A program made the translations under genes and the position numbers. A stretch of DNA of 64,000 nucleotides from Exiguobacterium sp. J17977 (GTDB lineage: Bacteria; Bacillota; Bacilli; Exiguobacteriales; Exiguobacteriaceae). The notes beneath the pieces were generated by a model, which was not told the DNA's origin, did no database searches, and saw only the letters and a program-made list of their open reading frames with translations. The stretch lies in NCBI RefSeq assembly GCF_018616375.1, contig NZ_JAEQBB010000009.1:1-64000 (forward strand). Direction: 5' to 3'. Positions 24,495-33,499 of this stretch are shown here, piece by piece (positions within the stretch are counted from its first letter, which is position 1; each line of letters begins with the position of its first letter).

Positions 24495-24734
24495 TTAAGC
24501 GCCGTTTTCGTCAATCAGCATCTGGATGCTGATATTTCGTTCTTCACGCTCTATATCGGTTAACACGTCGTATTTTTTTAATAATGCGTACAATTGATTC
24601 ACAACTTCTTGATCAAGTGACCAATGTAGCAGTTCTTCGAGCTGGAAATAAAGATGGGCGGGCATGCATTGTGACTGACGCTCCAACCTTCGCGAGACAT
24701 CCGTTAGCGAATGATCTACCGTACTAGGGTCCAC
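24495..24734 (-). CDS. Hypothetical protein, about 79 residues
   Basis: No family recognised. It is rich in Leu, Glu and Asp, with likely amphipathic helices (LYFQLEELLHWSLDQEVV, LYALLKKYDVL) and no membrane segment. Start uncertain: GAGGAGG lies about 12 bases before the GTG at 24734, while an in-frame ATG at 24758 lies before the Shine-Dalgarno-like site. Upstream of motAB but separated by a terminator, so probably not a motor gene. Confidence 0.6.
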   Translation of the reverse strand: MDPSTVDHSLTDVSRRLERQSQCMPAHLYFQLEELLHWSLDQEVVNQLYALLKKYDVLTDIEREERNISIQMLIDENGA

Positions 24735-24822
24735 GGTTTCATTCAACCTCCTCAACATTCATAAAGTCTATCTCTCATATTACCAAAAAATCTGGCAAAC
24801 AGTTAGCGATACATTTTTCTAG

Positions 24823-24851
24823 TTGGCAATTTTATAAGTGAGGAGTAATAT
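24823..24851 (+). promoter_or_regulatory. Sigma-A promoter of the Ktr gene
   Basis: TTGGCA, 17 bases, TAATAT, ending 36 bases before the KtrB start. Confidence 0.6.
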
Positions 24852-24887
24852 GAGCCTTAGAAAACTTGATTTGAAGGAGATAGCGAG

Positions 24888-26267
24888 ATGCGACATCGAT
24901 TGACCGTACGGGAATTGCGAATAAAACGAATCGAGGCGCTTTACCGGCTCGTGTTTGAAAAGCCAGCCCGTTTTATCGCGACAGGCTTTTTGCTCGCCAT
25001 CTTTTTAGGGGCGACGTTACTCTATATGCCGTTCGCACAGACACAGCCCGTGTCCTGGATTGATTGTCTGTTTATCGCGACATCGGCCGGCACGGTGACC
25101 GGATTGTCGACGATTGATATCGGATCTTCGTTCAACACGTTCGGCGAGCTCGTCATCGTCGCGTTGATTCAAGTCGGTGGTCTCGGCTTTATGACGGTCG
25201 CGCTCATGTTGCTCAGTTTGCTTGGGAAGAAAATCGGTTTAAAGCAGCGCATCTTGCTCCAAGAGTCACTCAACTTGTCGGGACCCGGCGGCACGGTCCG
25301 TCTCGTCCGCAACATCGTCTTCACGACGCTCATCGTCCAGTTTCTCGGTATGTTGTTTTTGACGGTCGAACTGTACAGCACCGGTGATTATCGCTTTGGT
25401 GAGGCGCTTTACTACGGGTTCTTCCATGCGGTCTCGGCGTTTAACAACGCCGGGTTCGCCCTATGGCCGGACAATTTGATGCAGTTCGAGCAGAATACGG
25501 CCATCGTGATCACGATTGCTGTGCTGCTCATGATTGGGGGTCTCGGCTTCACGACCATCGCGGATGCGACCGAGGTGAAACGTTGGAAGCGCCTCGCCCT
25601 CCATTCGAAAATCATGATTGCCTCGCTCGTCATCGTCAACGGCATTGCCTGGTTCTCGCTCATGTTGTTTGAATGGGTATCGAATGAAGGCGGACTGTAT
25701 GGCCGCCCGTTCGGTGAAGCGCTACACGTCACCTTCTTCCAGGCGGTGACGACGCGGACGGCAGGCTTCAACACGATCGACCTCACGACGATGGCACCGA
25801 TTTCAATCGGGGTCGTCTTGATTCTCATGTATATCGGCGCCGGCGCCGCTTCCACTGGGTCAGGGATTAAAGTGACGACCGTGGCCGTCATCCTCGCCGA
25901 TATGTGGGCGTTCATCGTCGGGAAGAAAGAGACGGTCATCTTGGAGCGGACGATTGATGCGTTCCAAATTAAAAAAGCGTACATCGTGGCCATTACGAGT
26001 TTCTTCTTCATCTTATTGATTACGGCACTGACCATCTTGACGAACGGTCACATTCCGGCGACCGCACTCTTGTTTGAGACGGTCTCGGCCTTTGGAACGG
26101 TCGGGTTATCACTCGGCATCACAGCGGAACTGAACGATGCAGGTAAGAGTTTTATCATGTTCATGATGTTACTCGGTCGTGTCGGCTCGTTGACGATTCT
26201 CTTCACGGTCGCACGCCAGATGGATCGGAAGATTCGCTATCCAAAAGAGAAGTTGTTAATCGGATGA
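24888..26267 (+). CDS. ktrB: Ktr/Trk potassium uptake channel subunit (KtrB-like)
   Basis: 459-residue membrane subunit of the K+ uptake system, with four repeated helix-P-loop-helix units of the TrkH/KtrB superfamily. Selectivity-filter glycines are seen in SAGTVTGL, SAFNNAGF, TRTAGFNT and SAFGTVGLS. A gating-loop glycine stretch GAGAASTGSGIK is present. It needs a cytosolic KtrA or KtrC ring, not encoded nearby. KtrB versus KtrD cannot be separated by eye. GAAGGAGATAGCG precedes the ATG. Confidence 0.9.
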   Translation: MRHRLTVRELRIKRIEALYRLVFEKPARFIATGFLLAIFLGATLLYMPFAQTQPVSWIDCLFIATSAGTVTGLSTIDIGSSFNTFGELVIVALIQVGGLGFMTVALMLLSLLGKKIGLKQRILLQESLNLSGPGGTVRLVRNIVFTTLIVQFLGMLFLTVELYSTGDYRFGEALYYGFFHAVSAFNNAGFALWPDNLMQFEQNTAIVITIAVLLMIGGLGFTTIADATEVKRWKRLALHSKIMIASLVIVNGIAWFSLMLFEWVSNEGGLYGRPFGEALHVTFFQAVTTRTAGFNTIDLTTMAPISIGVVLILMYIGAGAASTGSGIKVTTVAVILADMWAFIVGKKETVILERTIDAFQIKKAYIVAITSFFFILLITALTILTNGHIPATALLFETVSAFGTVGLSLGITAELNDAGKSFIMFMMLLGRVGSLTILFTVARQMDRKIRYPKEKLLIG

Positions 26268-26303
26268 CACACAAAAAGCCCTGGTCAGGGCTTTTTGTGT
26301 GTC
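26266..26303. terminator. Bidirectional terminator overlapping two stop codons
   Basis: Perfect 18-bp stem (26266-26283 with 26286-26303). It begins in the ktrB stop codon and its right arm encodes the last residues of the convergent SDR protein. Confidence 0.85.
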
Positions 26304-27355
26304 TCGTAATAGGCGACGACTTTTGGCAGATAGTCTTTTAAATCCGGACAGACGATCTCAGTGCCGCTCAGTGCGCGCAGCGTCTGGGTCGTATCGAAAT
26401 GGACTTGGTGCTTAAAGTAGGCGAGCAGCTCACGCGGAACACCGTAACGTTCCGACAGATGCAACGCCGAGAATCCGGTCTCCGCGACCGCATGCGGGAT
26501 CGTTCCGCGTGGAGGGCGACCGAACATCTCTTCGTGAATCATGCGGAACACTTCGCGGGCCCCGTGCGGGAACGGATCGGTCAAATGGAACGTCCGCTTC
26601 AAACCGACCGGTGCGTGGGCGAGATAAGCGGTCGCCTCGACGACGTAATCATAAGGAACGAGGTTTACTTCGATATTCTGTCGTCCAATATAAGGCAGCG
26701 GGGCGGCTTGACGAAGTTGCTCCATTAACTTCAAGACGAAGTAGACCCCATCAAACTTTTTCGTCTCGCCGGTCTCGCTATGGCCGATGACGATGCCTGG
26801 ACGGATGATGGTCACTGGCATCGAGCCGAGCTCGCGTGAGACGATGGCCTCGGCCTCATACTTCGTCGCCTCGTAATGGTTTTTAAAACGGACGCGGTGC
26901 CATAACTCGTTCTCATAGACGGTCCCTTGGCGGCGTCCGGACACATAGGCGGTGCTGAAGTAGACGTACCGCTTCAAATGCGGTGCCCGTTTTGCCAGCG
27001 AGGTGATGTGCTTCGTTCCGAGCAGGTTGATGCGATACCCGACATCATACGGGATGCTCAAATCGTAAGCGGCCGCCAAATGGAAGATGTAATTCACCTC
27101 ACGCTCGATGATCGAGCGCATGATTGGATCGAGCACGACTTCAGGCAGCGTAATATCGGCCTCGACGAGCACGAGCTGATCGTCTCGTAACGATGTCGCT
27201 TCCAACAGCTCCTGTTTTAAAGCGAGTGCCGCGGAACGTTCGGTCGGGAGGTGGAGCGCGTAAATCGTCCCGATTTGATTCGGCAATGACGCGAGGTGCG
27301 TGATCATCTTTCCGGCTAAAAAGCCGGGGAAACCGGTGAAAGCGTAATGGTTCAT
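26285..27355 (-). CDS. SDR-family oxidoreductase (NAD-binding, acyl-reductase-like)
   Basis: 356-residue extended short-chain dehydrogenase of the NAD_binding_4 type found in fatty acyl-CoA and thioester reductases. The dinucleotide-binding motif TGFPGFLAG is at residues 7-15 and the catalytic YEATK near 160, preceded by FSTAYVSG. The substrate is unknown. It overlaps by four bases (ATGA) the end of an upstream multi-PAS histidine kinase, so the two are co-expressed, an unusual pairing. Confidence 0.82.
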   Translation of the reverse strand: MNHYAFTGFPGFLAGKMITHLASLPNQIGTIYALHLPTERSAALALKQELLEATSLRDDQLVLVEADITLPEVVLDPIMRSIIEREVNYIFHLAAAYDLSIPYDVGYRINLLGTKHITSLAKRAPHLKRYVYFSTAYVSGRRQGTVYENELWHRVRFKNHYEATKYEAEAIVSRELGSMPVTIIRPGIVIGHSETGETKKFDGVYFVLKLMEQLRQAAPLPYIGRQNIEVNLVPYDYVVEATAYLAHAPVGLKRTFHLTDPFPHGAREVFRMIHEEMFGRPPRGTIPHAVAETGFSALHLSERYGVPRELLAYFKHQVHFDTTQTLRALSGTEIVCPDLKDYLPKVVAYYETHKKP

Positions 27356-29526
27356 AGTGTCTCCTCCGCTAAGTCCAACGTGAACGTGAATGTCGAGCCG
27401 ACGCCAACGCTCGATTCGACCTCGATACTGCCGCCATGCGATTCGATGATTTCCTTACAGATGGATAGCCCAAGACCCGTCCCGCCAATTTGGCGTGTGT
27501 CCGAGTTGTCGACTCGATAAAATTTCTTGAACAGTTCTTCGAACGCATGCTCCGGAATTCCGATGCCAAAGTCTTGAATCGAGACGTGGGCTTGATTTCG
27601 TTCTTTGCGTACCCGCACCTCGATTTCGTGATGGTTCGGCGAATACTTGATGGCGTTCGATAACAAGTTGATGATGACCTGCTCGATGCGGTCCTGGTCG
27701 GCGACGAGGTGGAGCGCTTCATCGGCATCATCAAAATGGATGGAGTGGTTGCTCGTCTCGCGGAAGCGTTCGACGACGTCACGGACGAGTTCGTTCAAGA
27801 CGAAATGGTCTTTCTTATACTCTTGATTGCCATCTTCCATGCGTTGAATGTCGAGAAAATCGTTTAACAGGTCGGTCAAACGCTTCGCCTCTTTCGCCAT
27901 CGTCTTTAAGTAACGCTCGCGCTTCTCGGGATTCAAGTCGCGGACGAGCATCAGCTCGATATATCCCGACAGTGACGAGAGCGGGGTGCGGAGTTCGTGT
28001 GAGACGGTGCTGACCAGTTCATTTTTGATTTGATCCATCCGCTCTTCCTCTGTCCGGTTGCGGAACACGAATAAGAAGCCACTGTCCATTCCGATTTGGC
28101 GTTTCGTATCCATGCCGGTCCCATACATCTCGTAATACTGTTCGTCCCGGTCGTTCGGTTGTGGGATGGAGAAACGCATCGACACCTCGTGGGCCGAGCC
28201 GTCGAGTAACAAATCGATTTTTTTCAACATCTCGGTGCGGTCGCGCGCGCGGAACGTAGACAGGAGCGGAATCCGCTCTTGCATCTTGTTCGGGGCGATC
28301 CCGGGTAAATCGAGCAGGCGACGGGCGTGCACGTTCATGAACAGGACGCTGCCGTTCGATTCGGTCAAGACGAACGCTTCATTGGACGCCTGTAAAATCG
28401 ATTGGATGATATCGCGTTGCCGGGCGATGGCGTTCTTCTCACGTTCGAGCATCCGCTCGACTTTCTTCCGGTCGCTAATGTCGCGCATGACGGCGACGCG
28501 GAGCGTCTGACCTTGGAACGTCACTTCTTTCGGATACACTTCCATCTCGAGGAACGTCCCATCCTCACGCCGGCCGATGACCTCATACGGTGTCTGGATA
28601 TGATTTCGGATGCGGCGCAACACATCGGCCCGATAGCCCTCGGCGATGAATTCGATCGTTTGGCGACCGACCATCTGTTCGGCCGGGATTCGGAAAATCG
28701 ATTCGGCCGCCTTATTCGCGTCTAAGATGGTCCCACCTTCGTGAAACAGCACGGCTTCGATAACTGATTCGGCGAACATGCGATACCGCTGTTCTTTGTG
28801 TAGCAATTCGCCTTTCAAGGCGATTTCGGGACTGACATCGAACACGAAAAAGAAGAAGCCGATGACGCGAGCTTGTTCGTACACCGGATGCATGAACAGC
28901 TTTCCAACGAAATGGGTCCGGTCTTTTCGTTGGAACTTCCATTCACGGTCGCCGCGGTCTAACGCCACACGCAGCATCTGTTCGAATGACAACAATCGCT
29001 CAGTCTCGTCTTGATAATGGGTCCGCTTCTCGCTCAGCTCGCGCGACTCGAATAGACCGAACGGGGTCATTTCATAGAGAACTTCGTGCGGCTCGTAGCC
29101 GAACAGCTCGGTCGCCCCTTTATTGAAGCGATTGATTAACAGATTGGCATCGGTCATAATCATCGCCATGTCGAGTTCGGTATGCATCATCGCTTCGAAC
29201 GCGTTATGTTGGACCGTCACCCGCGTATCGAGCGGGAGCGGTTCGATTGATAAGATATAGACGTCACCGTTCGGGATGGCATGGATGCGGATTGTCGGCA
29301 TCTCGTACGTCCAAGGCAAGCCTTGTTCCATCCGTCGCGATAGTTCCATGGTGATCGGTGACTGGTTGACCATATGAAAGATGTTCGTTCTCGTTTGTAA
29401 GTCTTCAGGGAATTGTTCTAAAAACGGCCGGTTCGCTTGAACAATCGTCCCGTCCGTCGTGATTAACGCTACACCGTAAGGCAAGGCGTGCAGCAATTCG
29501 TTTTGGAGATGTCCTCGGTTCTCCAT
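27352..29526 (-). CDS. Soluble multi-PAS sensor histidine kinase (orphan)
   Basis: 724-residue kinase without membrane helices. Four PAS-like units can be traced (about 1-95, 105-225, 235-350, 365-485), then HisKA with STVSHELRTPLSSLSG and a HATPase domain with NLLSNAIKYS, GIGIPE and GTGLGLSI. ATG at 29526 follows AAGGAGGGATC; an in-frame ATG 45 bases upstream lacks a site. No response regulator is adjacent. Signal is probably intracellular (redox, light or small molecule), typical of PAS sensors, but not identified. It overlaps the SDR gene. Confidence 0.9.
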   Translation of the reverse strand: MENRGHLQNELLHALPYGVALITTDGTIVQANRPFLEQFPEDLQTRTNIFHMVNQSPITMELSRRMEQGLPWTYEMPTIRIHAIPNGDVYILSIEPLPLDTRVTVQHNAFEAMMHTELDMAMIMTDANLLINRFNKGATELFGYEPHEVLYEMTPFGLFESRELSEKRTHYQDETERLLSFEQMLRVALDRGDREWKFQRKDRTHFVGKLFMHPVYEQARVIGFFFFVFDVSPEIALKGELLHKEQRYRMFAESVIEAVLFHEGGTILDANKAAESIFRIPAEQMVGRQTIEFIAEGYRADVLRRIRNHIQTPYEVIGRREDGTFLEMEVYPKEVTFQGQTLRVAVMRDISDRKKVERMLEREKNAIARQRDIIQSILQASNEAFVLTESNGSVLFMNVHARRLLDLPGIAPNKMQERIPLLSTFRARDRTEMLKKIDLLLDGSAHEVSMRFSIPQPNDRDEQYYEMYGTGMDTKRQIGMDSGFLFVFRNRTEEERMDQIKNELVSTVSHELRTPLSSLSGYIELMLVRDLNPEKRERYLKTMAKEAKRLTDLLNDFLDIQRMEDGNQEYKKDHFVLNELVRDVVERFRETSNHSIHFDDADEALHLVADQDRIEQVIINLLSNAIKYSPNHHEIEVRVRKERNQAHVSIQDFGIGIPEHAFEELFKKFYRVDNSDTRQIGGTGLGLSICKEIIESHGGSIEVESSVGVGSTFTFTLDLAEETL

Positions 29527-29645
29527 GAACGATGATCCCTCCTTCTGTATGTCACACGGGTACATCTTCAATACATTCGACAGCTCCCCCTTTGTTTTCC
29601 TGCCTTCAAACGGTAAAGTGAAGACAAGAACAGAGAGAGAGGACG

Positions 29646-30146
29646 ATGGATGTGAAAGGAATGGGACTCAGCTTATTAATCGCCCTCGGATTATGGTGGG
29701 GAGAGGCGCCGATATGGAGTATCGTCGCATGTATAGGAATCGGCCTGATCTGGCTCATCTGGCGGATGCGTCTGTCGACGATTCATCGCATCGATCGGAT
29801 GGACGGTCGTGAATTTGAATTGTTTTTAGAGGAAGTGTTCACCGCGCTCGGTTATACGGTGACGGTGACGCCGGCGTCGCGTGACTTCGGGGCGGACCTG
29901 CTCCTTGAGGCGGAGGACGGATGGTCGATTGCTGTCCAAGCGAAGCGCTATGAAAAAGCGGTCGGGCTCGAGGCGGTCCAACAAGTCGCCGCTTCCGTTC
30001 CGTACTATGGGGTGAACGAAGGGTGGGTCGTGACGAACTCTTCCTATACCGACAGTGCGTACGAATTGGCGGAGCCAAATCAAGTTCGTCTGATTGCAAG
30101 AACGGAGCTCGAACAGATGCTGAAACAGGCCGGTTTCAAGCGATAA
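29646..30146 (+). CDS. Membrane-anchored Mrr-type restriction endonuclease-like protein
   Basis: 166 residues: two N-terminal hydrophobic segments (about 7-20 and 23-40) followed by a Mrr_cat nuclease domain. The PD-(D/E)XK core is visible as FGADLLLE with Asp84 and QAK with Lys100, plus the upstream REFELFLEEVF helix. Such proteins cleave DNA in other contexts, sometimes modified DNA, but a membrane-bound form of this size has no firmly known role that I can name. No methylase or partner lies nearby. SD GAGAGGACG is close to the ATG. Confidence 0.8.
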   Translation: MDVKGMGLSLLIALGLWWGEAPIWSIVACIGIGLIWLIWRMRLSTIHRIDRMDGREFELFLEEVFTALGYTVTVTPASRDFGADLLLEAEDGWSIAVQAKRYEKAVGLEAVQQVAASVPYYGVNEGWVVTNSSYTDSAYELAEPNQVRLIARTELEQMLKQAGFKR

Positions 30147-30363
30147 TATCAGGCGTGTTCACAACTTTGACAGAATGGCGGATTGTGTCGAAGAAAAAGG
30201 GGTTGTCTTTTTCACGAATCGGTGCAATAATCATCTTCGTCATATGAAATATGTAGTCGCTGAAACGAGAAAACGCGACGCACAGTACCAATTTGGGGGT
30301 TTCATAGAAATACCAACCAAACACACACAAATCAACGGTTGGAACGTATTAGGAGGAAAAGCG

Positions 30364-30843
30364 GTGCGCAAATTAATTTATGTAAAAGGTTGCGTCTTTA
30401 CGCAAGGCGAAGCGACCATTTATGACGAGACAAATGATGCGATCGGATCTGTTCACCGCGACGCGGAGGGCAGTGTTCAAGTGCACAACTTGTCAGGCCG
30501 TCAAATCGCTCACGGGAAGTATATCCCGAACTGTCAGAAGTGGGTCGTCATGAACCACGACGGACAAGCGATCGGTCAGTTGAAGGACAAATTCTCGTTA
30601 TTCGGGAAAAAGTGTGAGTACAACGTCTACGAACGCGGTCTCTATACGATTCAATACGATGTCGAGCGTTACAAGTTCAGCGTTCGAGACAAAGCAGGTA
30701 AGCTTGTGGCGGAACTCCGCAAACAAGACGATGACTGCTTCTGCTTGACGAAAGAGGCTGATCAACTCTCGATGTTCGAGTTGTTGTCTGTCCTTAAAAC
30801 GTTGACAGTCAAATCACGGATGCCAATCGCGGTATCGGTGTAA
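30364..30843 (+). CDS. Uncharacterised beta-rich protein, possible tubby/LURP-one-like
   Basis: 159 residues starting with GTG seven bases after AGGAGG. The protein is a series of short alternating beta strands (GEATIYDET, GSVHRDAEGSVQVHNLSG, YTIQYDVERYKFSVRDKAGK) resembling the tubby C-terminal/LURP-one fold, in which related bacterial proteins have no settled function. This family call is tentative. Transcribed alone and ended by a good terminator. The 217 bases before it hold TTGACA at 30167 without a matching -10 box, and nothing else that I can name. Confidence 0.65.
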   Translation: MRKLIYVKGCVFTQGEATIYDETNDAIGSVHRDAEGSVQVHNLSGRQIAHGKYIPNCQKWVVMNHDGQAIGQLKDKFSLFGKKCEYNVYERGLYTIQYDVERYKFSVRDKAGKLVAELRKQDDDCFCLTKEADQLSMFELLSVLKTLTVKSRMPIAVSV

Positions 30844-30856
30844 CAAATATGACGGG

Positions 30857-30884
30857 CACCAGTCACTGCGACTGGTGTTTTTTG
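30857..30884 (+). terminator. Rho-independent terminator, plus strand
   Basis: Stem CACCAGTC/GACTGGTG followed by six T. Confidence 0.8.
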
Positions 30885-30889
30885 CTAAC

Positions 30890-30923
30890 AAAAAAGCTTC
30901 ATTCGACGGAGGTCAAATGAAGC
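30890..30923 (-). terminator. Rho-independent terminator, minus strand
   Basis: On the minus strand GCTTCATT pairs with AATGAAGC, followed by six T; it overlaps the end of the DUF1836 gene. Confidence 0.75.
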
Positions 30924-31536
30924 GGCTCAAATAGTGTTTTGCCTCGAGCTCGAGTGTTGTCACGCGATGGGCGTATAGACAGAGCTTGAGGACGTGCAAG
31001 ATGTTCGGATGGGTGACCCCCATCTTTTCAATCGAGCGCTTCGCACGCGTGTCGAGGAGCTCGATGGGGCTCGTCGATTTGGCGTACTCGGCGTAGAGGC
31101 GGTAAAAGTCGATGGGCGAGATGAGATCGTCCTCGTCGCGGTCAGGGTTGTTGAAGATGAGCGCGAGCAGGGAACTCGTCTCTTCAAGCGAGAACAAGTG
31201 CTTCAAATCATCGAGTAAATAGATGATGGCCGCTTGTTGGAGCGAGTATTTCTTGCCGACCCGAGGCACGCCGATGATTTTACGCACTTCTCGTTTCGTC
31301 CAGTTTTGAATCGTGGTCGCGGATAGATGCTCTCCGGTCAACGTGTTCGCCAAAGCGACGATTTGATTGATCGATAGTCCGTTCTTTTCAATATGAAACA
31401 AGTGGATTTTACGAAGCTCTTTCGGGAAATGCTCGCGCACGTCCTCGGGGAAGAGTGAGATGGCCCGGTCAACGTCGCCAACCCGCATATAGTGAAGGCA
31501 ATCAGCCAAAGTTTGAATCGAAATTGCGTCGCGCAT
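30913..31536 (-). CDS. DUF1836 domain-containing protein
   Basis: 207-residue protein of the Firmicute DUF1836 family, whose function is unknown. A MerR-like or helix-turn-helix section (LSATTIQNWTKREVRKIIGVP, followed by GKKYSLQQAAIIYLLDDL) suggests DNA binding. AAAGGATGCCTGT precedes the ATG. Divergent from the polyprenol kinase family gene; the 149-base gap has room for promoters of both. Confidence 0.8.
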   Translation of the reverse strand: MRDAISIQTLADCLHYMRVGDVDRAISLFPEDVREHFPKELRKIHLFHIEKNGLSINQIVALANTLTGEHLSATTIQNWTKREVRKIIGVPRVGKKYSLQQAAIIYLLDDLKHLFSLEETSSLLALIFNNPDRDEDDLISPIDFYRLYAEYAKSTSPIELLDTRAKRSIEKMGVTHPNILHVLKLCLYAHRVTTLELEAKHYLSRFI

Positions 31537-31685
31537 ACAGGCATCCTTTCTATAGCCGCCTTCGTTCGTTGGCTATACAGTCATTTGACCTCATTCTACC
31601 AAATGTTTGAAAAGGAAGCTAGGCTATCGCTCGATTAAGGTATAATGAAAACGTACAAAAAAATGTAGATAAAGGTGGTCCTACG

Positions 31686-32336
31686 ATGAATGAATGGGTC
31701 AGTTCCATCCTGTCCATCGTCATTGTCCTGGTGTTTCTCGTCGGTCTTGAACAGATTGGCAAACGCCTCGGCTGGACGGATGAGACAATTCGTAAAAGTG
31801 TACATATCGCGGTCGGCCATTGGTCGCTGCTTGCAGTCTGGTTAATGGAGACATGGTACGTCGCCGCCGTGCCGCTCGTCTTTTTCACGTTCGCGAACGC
31901 GTTCCTTCTTTATAAGAGTCCGTCACCGGTCCATCAGACGGAACGTAAATCGCTCGGCACCGTCTATTATCCAATCGCCTTGCTCGTCATTCTATACTTC
32001 TTCTTTGAATCAGAGCCGCTCGCCTTTTTGGCAGGATCGCTCGTCTTGGCGTGGGGGGATGGCATGGCCGCGCTCATCGGACGGAAGTACGGGACGGTGA
32101 CCTATGACTTATACGGACAGAAGCGCTCGTTCCAAGGCAGCATGGCCATGTTCCTCAGCTCGTATGCCGTCCTCTTTTTATTATTTTTGTGGGATGATAT
32201 TCCACTTTGGCAAGTGGTAACATATGGATTCATTATTTCAATCATTGCCACGTTGACAGAAGCGATTTCGTATCGGGATTGGGATAACTTTACAATTCCT
32301 ATCGTCGTGGCGGTCGCGACATCGTTATTGTTATAA
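31686..32336 (+). CDS. Diacylglycerol/polyprenol kinase family membrane protein
   Basis: 216-residue polytopic protein of the SEC59/DGK1/VTE5 CTP-dependent lipid kinase family, with about six to seven helices. The conserved AWGDGMAALIGRKYG motif (around residues 120-135) and the KSVHI start of the first cytosolic helix are present. Plant and yeast members phosphorylate phytol, dolichol or diacylglycerol; the bacterial substrate is unknown, perhaps an isoprenoid alcohol. SD AAAGGTGGTC. A TATAAT box lies at 31641. Confidence 0.85.
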   Translation: MNEWVSSILSIVIVLVFLVGLEQIGKRLGWTDETIRKSVHIAVGHWSLLAVWLMETWYVAAVPLVFFTFANAFLLYKSPSPVHQTERKSLGTVYYPIALLVILYFFFESEPLAFLAGSLVLAWGDGMAALIGRKYGTVTYDLYGQKRSFQGSMAMFLSSYAVLFLLFLWDDIPLWQVVTYGFIISIIATLTEAISYRDWDNFTIPIVVAVATSLLL

Positions 32337-32367
32337 ACCAATTGCTTCATTGTAAAGAAAACGTTGC

Positions 32368-32396
32368 TTGTCACCCCCGTCAAAGATTTGTATACT
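32368..32396 (+). promoter_or_regulatory. Sigma-A promoter of murB
   Basis: TTGTCA, 17 bases, TATACT, 92 bases before the murB start. Confidence 0.75.
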
Positions 32397-32488
32397 GTGT
32401 TTCGTAATGAAACCATTCAGTGACATGCCTGGTCCGTGCTCGAAGGGTCGGCACTTTCAAAATAGAACGTAAAGGATTGAGGCAACGC

Positions 32489-33409
32489 ATGAGCTTTTTA
32501 GACCAATTATTCACTATCATCCCGGCCGATCGCGTCCAACAAGACGAACCCCTTTCGGCACATACGTATACAAAACTAGGCGGGAAAGCCGATTATTTCG
32601 TTGCCCCGCATACGTATGAAGAAGTACAAGCGGTGCTTGAACTTGCGCACCGTGAAAACGTCCCGTTCATGATTCTCGGTTTCGGCTCGAACTTGATTGT
32701 TCGTGACGGCGGTCTCCGTGGCATCGTTCTAAACTTGAACGAACTGAAAACGATTCGCCGTGACGGGAATCAACTGATCGCCCAAGCCGGCGCGGCCATC
32801 ATCGACGTCTCACGCCAAGCGTTGACCGAGGAGTTATCTGGCTTAGAATTCGCTTGTGGCATTCCAGGAACGGTCGGCGGCGCGGTGTATATGAATGCAG
32901 GCGCCTATGGTGGCGAGACGAAAGATGTCATCACGAGTGCGGTCGTGTTGTCGCCTGAAGGCCAGCTCATGACACTTACGAAAGACGAGCTCGATCTCGA
33001 CTACCGGACGAGCCGGATTTCGAAAGATGGGTTAATTGTGCTCGAAGCGACGTTCGAACTCGAACCGCTCGGCTATGAAGCGATCAAAGACGTGATGGAC
33101 GACTTAACGTACAAGCGCGAGTCGAAGCAACCGCTCGAGTATCCATCATGCGGTAGCGTCTTCAAGCGACCACCTGGCTACTTCGCCGGTAAATTGATTC
33201 AAGACTGTGGCCTGCAAGGGAAGCGGATCGGTGGAGCGGAAGTCTCACTCAAACATGCCGGCTTCATCGTCAATATCGATGAAGCGACAGCGACGGAGTA
33301 CATCTCGCTCATCCGTCACGTCCAGGCGACGGTGAAGGAGAAGTTCGAGATTGAGCTTGAACCAGAAGTGAAAATCATCGGTGAGGACATCGCCGTCGAG
33401 AACGCATAA
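32489..33409 (+). CDS. murB: UDP-N-acetylenolpyruvoylglucosamine reductase MurB (type II)
   Basis: FAD enzyme that reduces UDP-GlcNAc-enolpyruvate to UDP-MurNAc in the cytosol, the second committed step of peptidoglycan synthesis. 306 residues, type II (without the E. coli extra loop). Seen: FAD-binding [32 protein letters not shown] and the proton-donor serine in SCGSVFKRP. The ATG at 32489 follows GAGGCAACGC; the longer in-frame reading begins inside the leader and lacks a site. Single gene with its own promoter and terminator. Confidence 0.96.
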   Translation: MSFLDQLFTIIPADRVQQDEPLSAHTYTKLGGKADYFVAPHTYEEVQAVLELAHRENVPFMILGFGSNLIVRDGGLRGIVLNLNELKTIRRDGNQLIAQAGAAIIDVSRQALTEELSGLEFACGIPGTVGGAVYMNAGAYGGETKDVITSAVVLSPEGQLMTLTKDELDLDYRTSRISKDGLIVLEATFELEPLGYEAIKDVMDDLTYKRESKQPLEYPSCGSVFKRPPGYFAGKLIQDCGLQGKRIGGAEVSLKHAGFIVNIDEATATEYISLIRHVQATVKEKFEIELEPEVKIIGEDIAVENA

Positions 33410-33415
33410 GCACAC

Positions 33416-33449
33416 AAACGCTCGAACCGATTGGTTCGAGCGTTTTTTT
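33416..33449 (+). terminator. Rho-independent terminator of murB
   Basis: Thirteen-base stem AAACGCTCGAACC/GGTTCGAGCGTTT with a T run. Confidence 0.85.
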
Positions 33450-33461
33450 ATGGAGCGACGA

Positions 33462-33490
33462 CAAAAAAGCCGCCAGCAACGATGCTGGCG
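33462..33490 (-). terminator. Rho-independent terminator of ald
   Basis: Stem CGCCAGCA/TGCTGGCG (33471-33490) with six T on the minus strand. Confidence 0.8.
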
Positions 33491-33499
33491 ACATTACGT

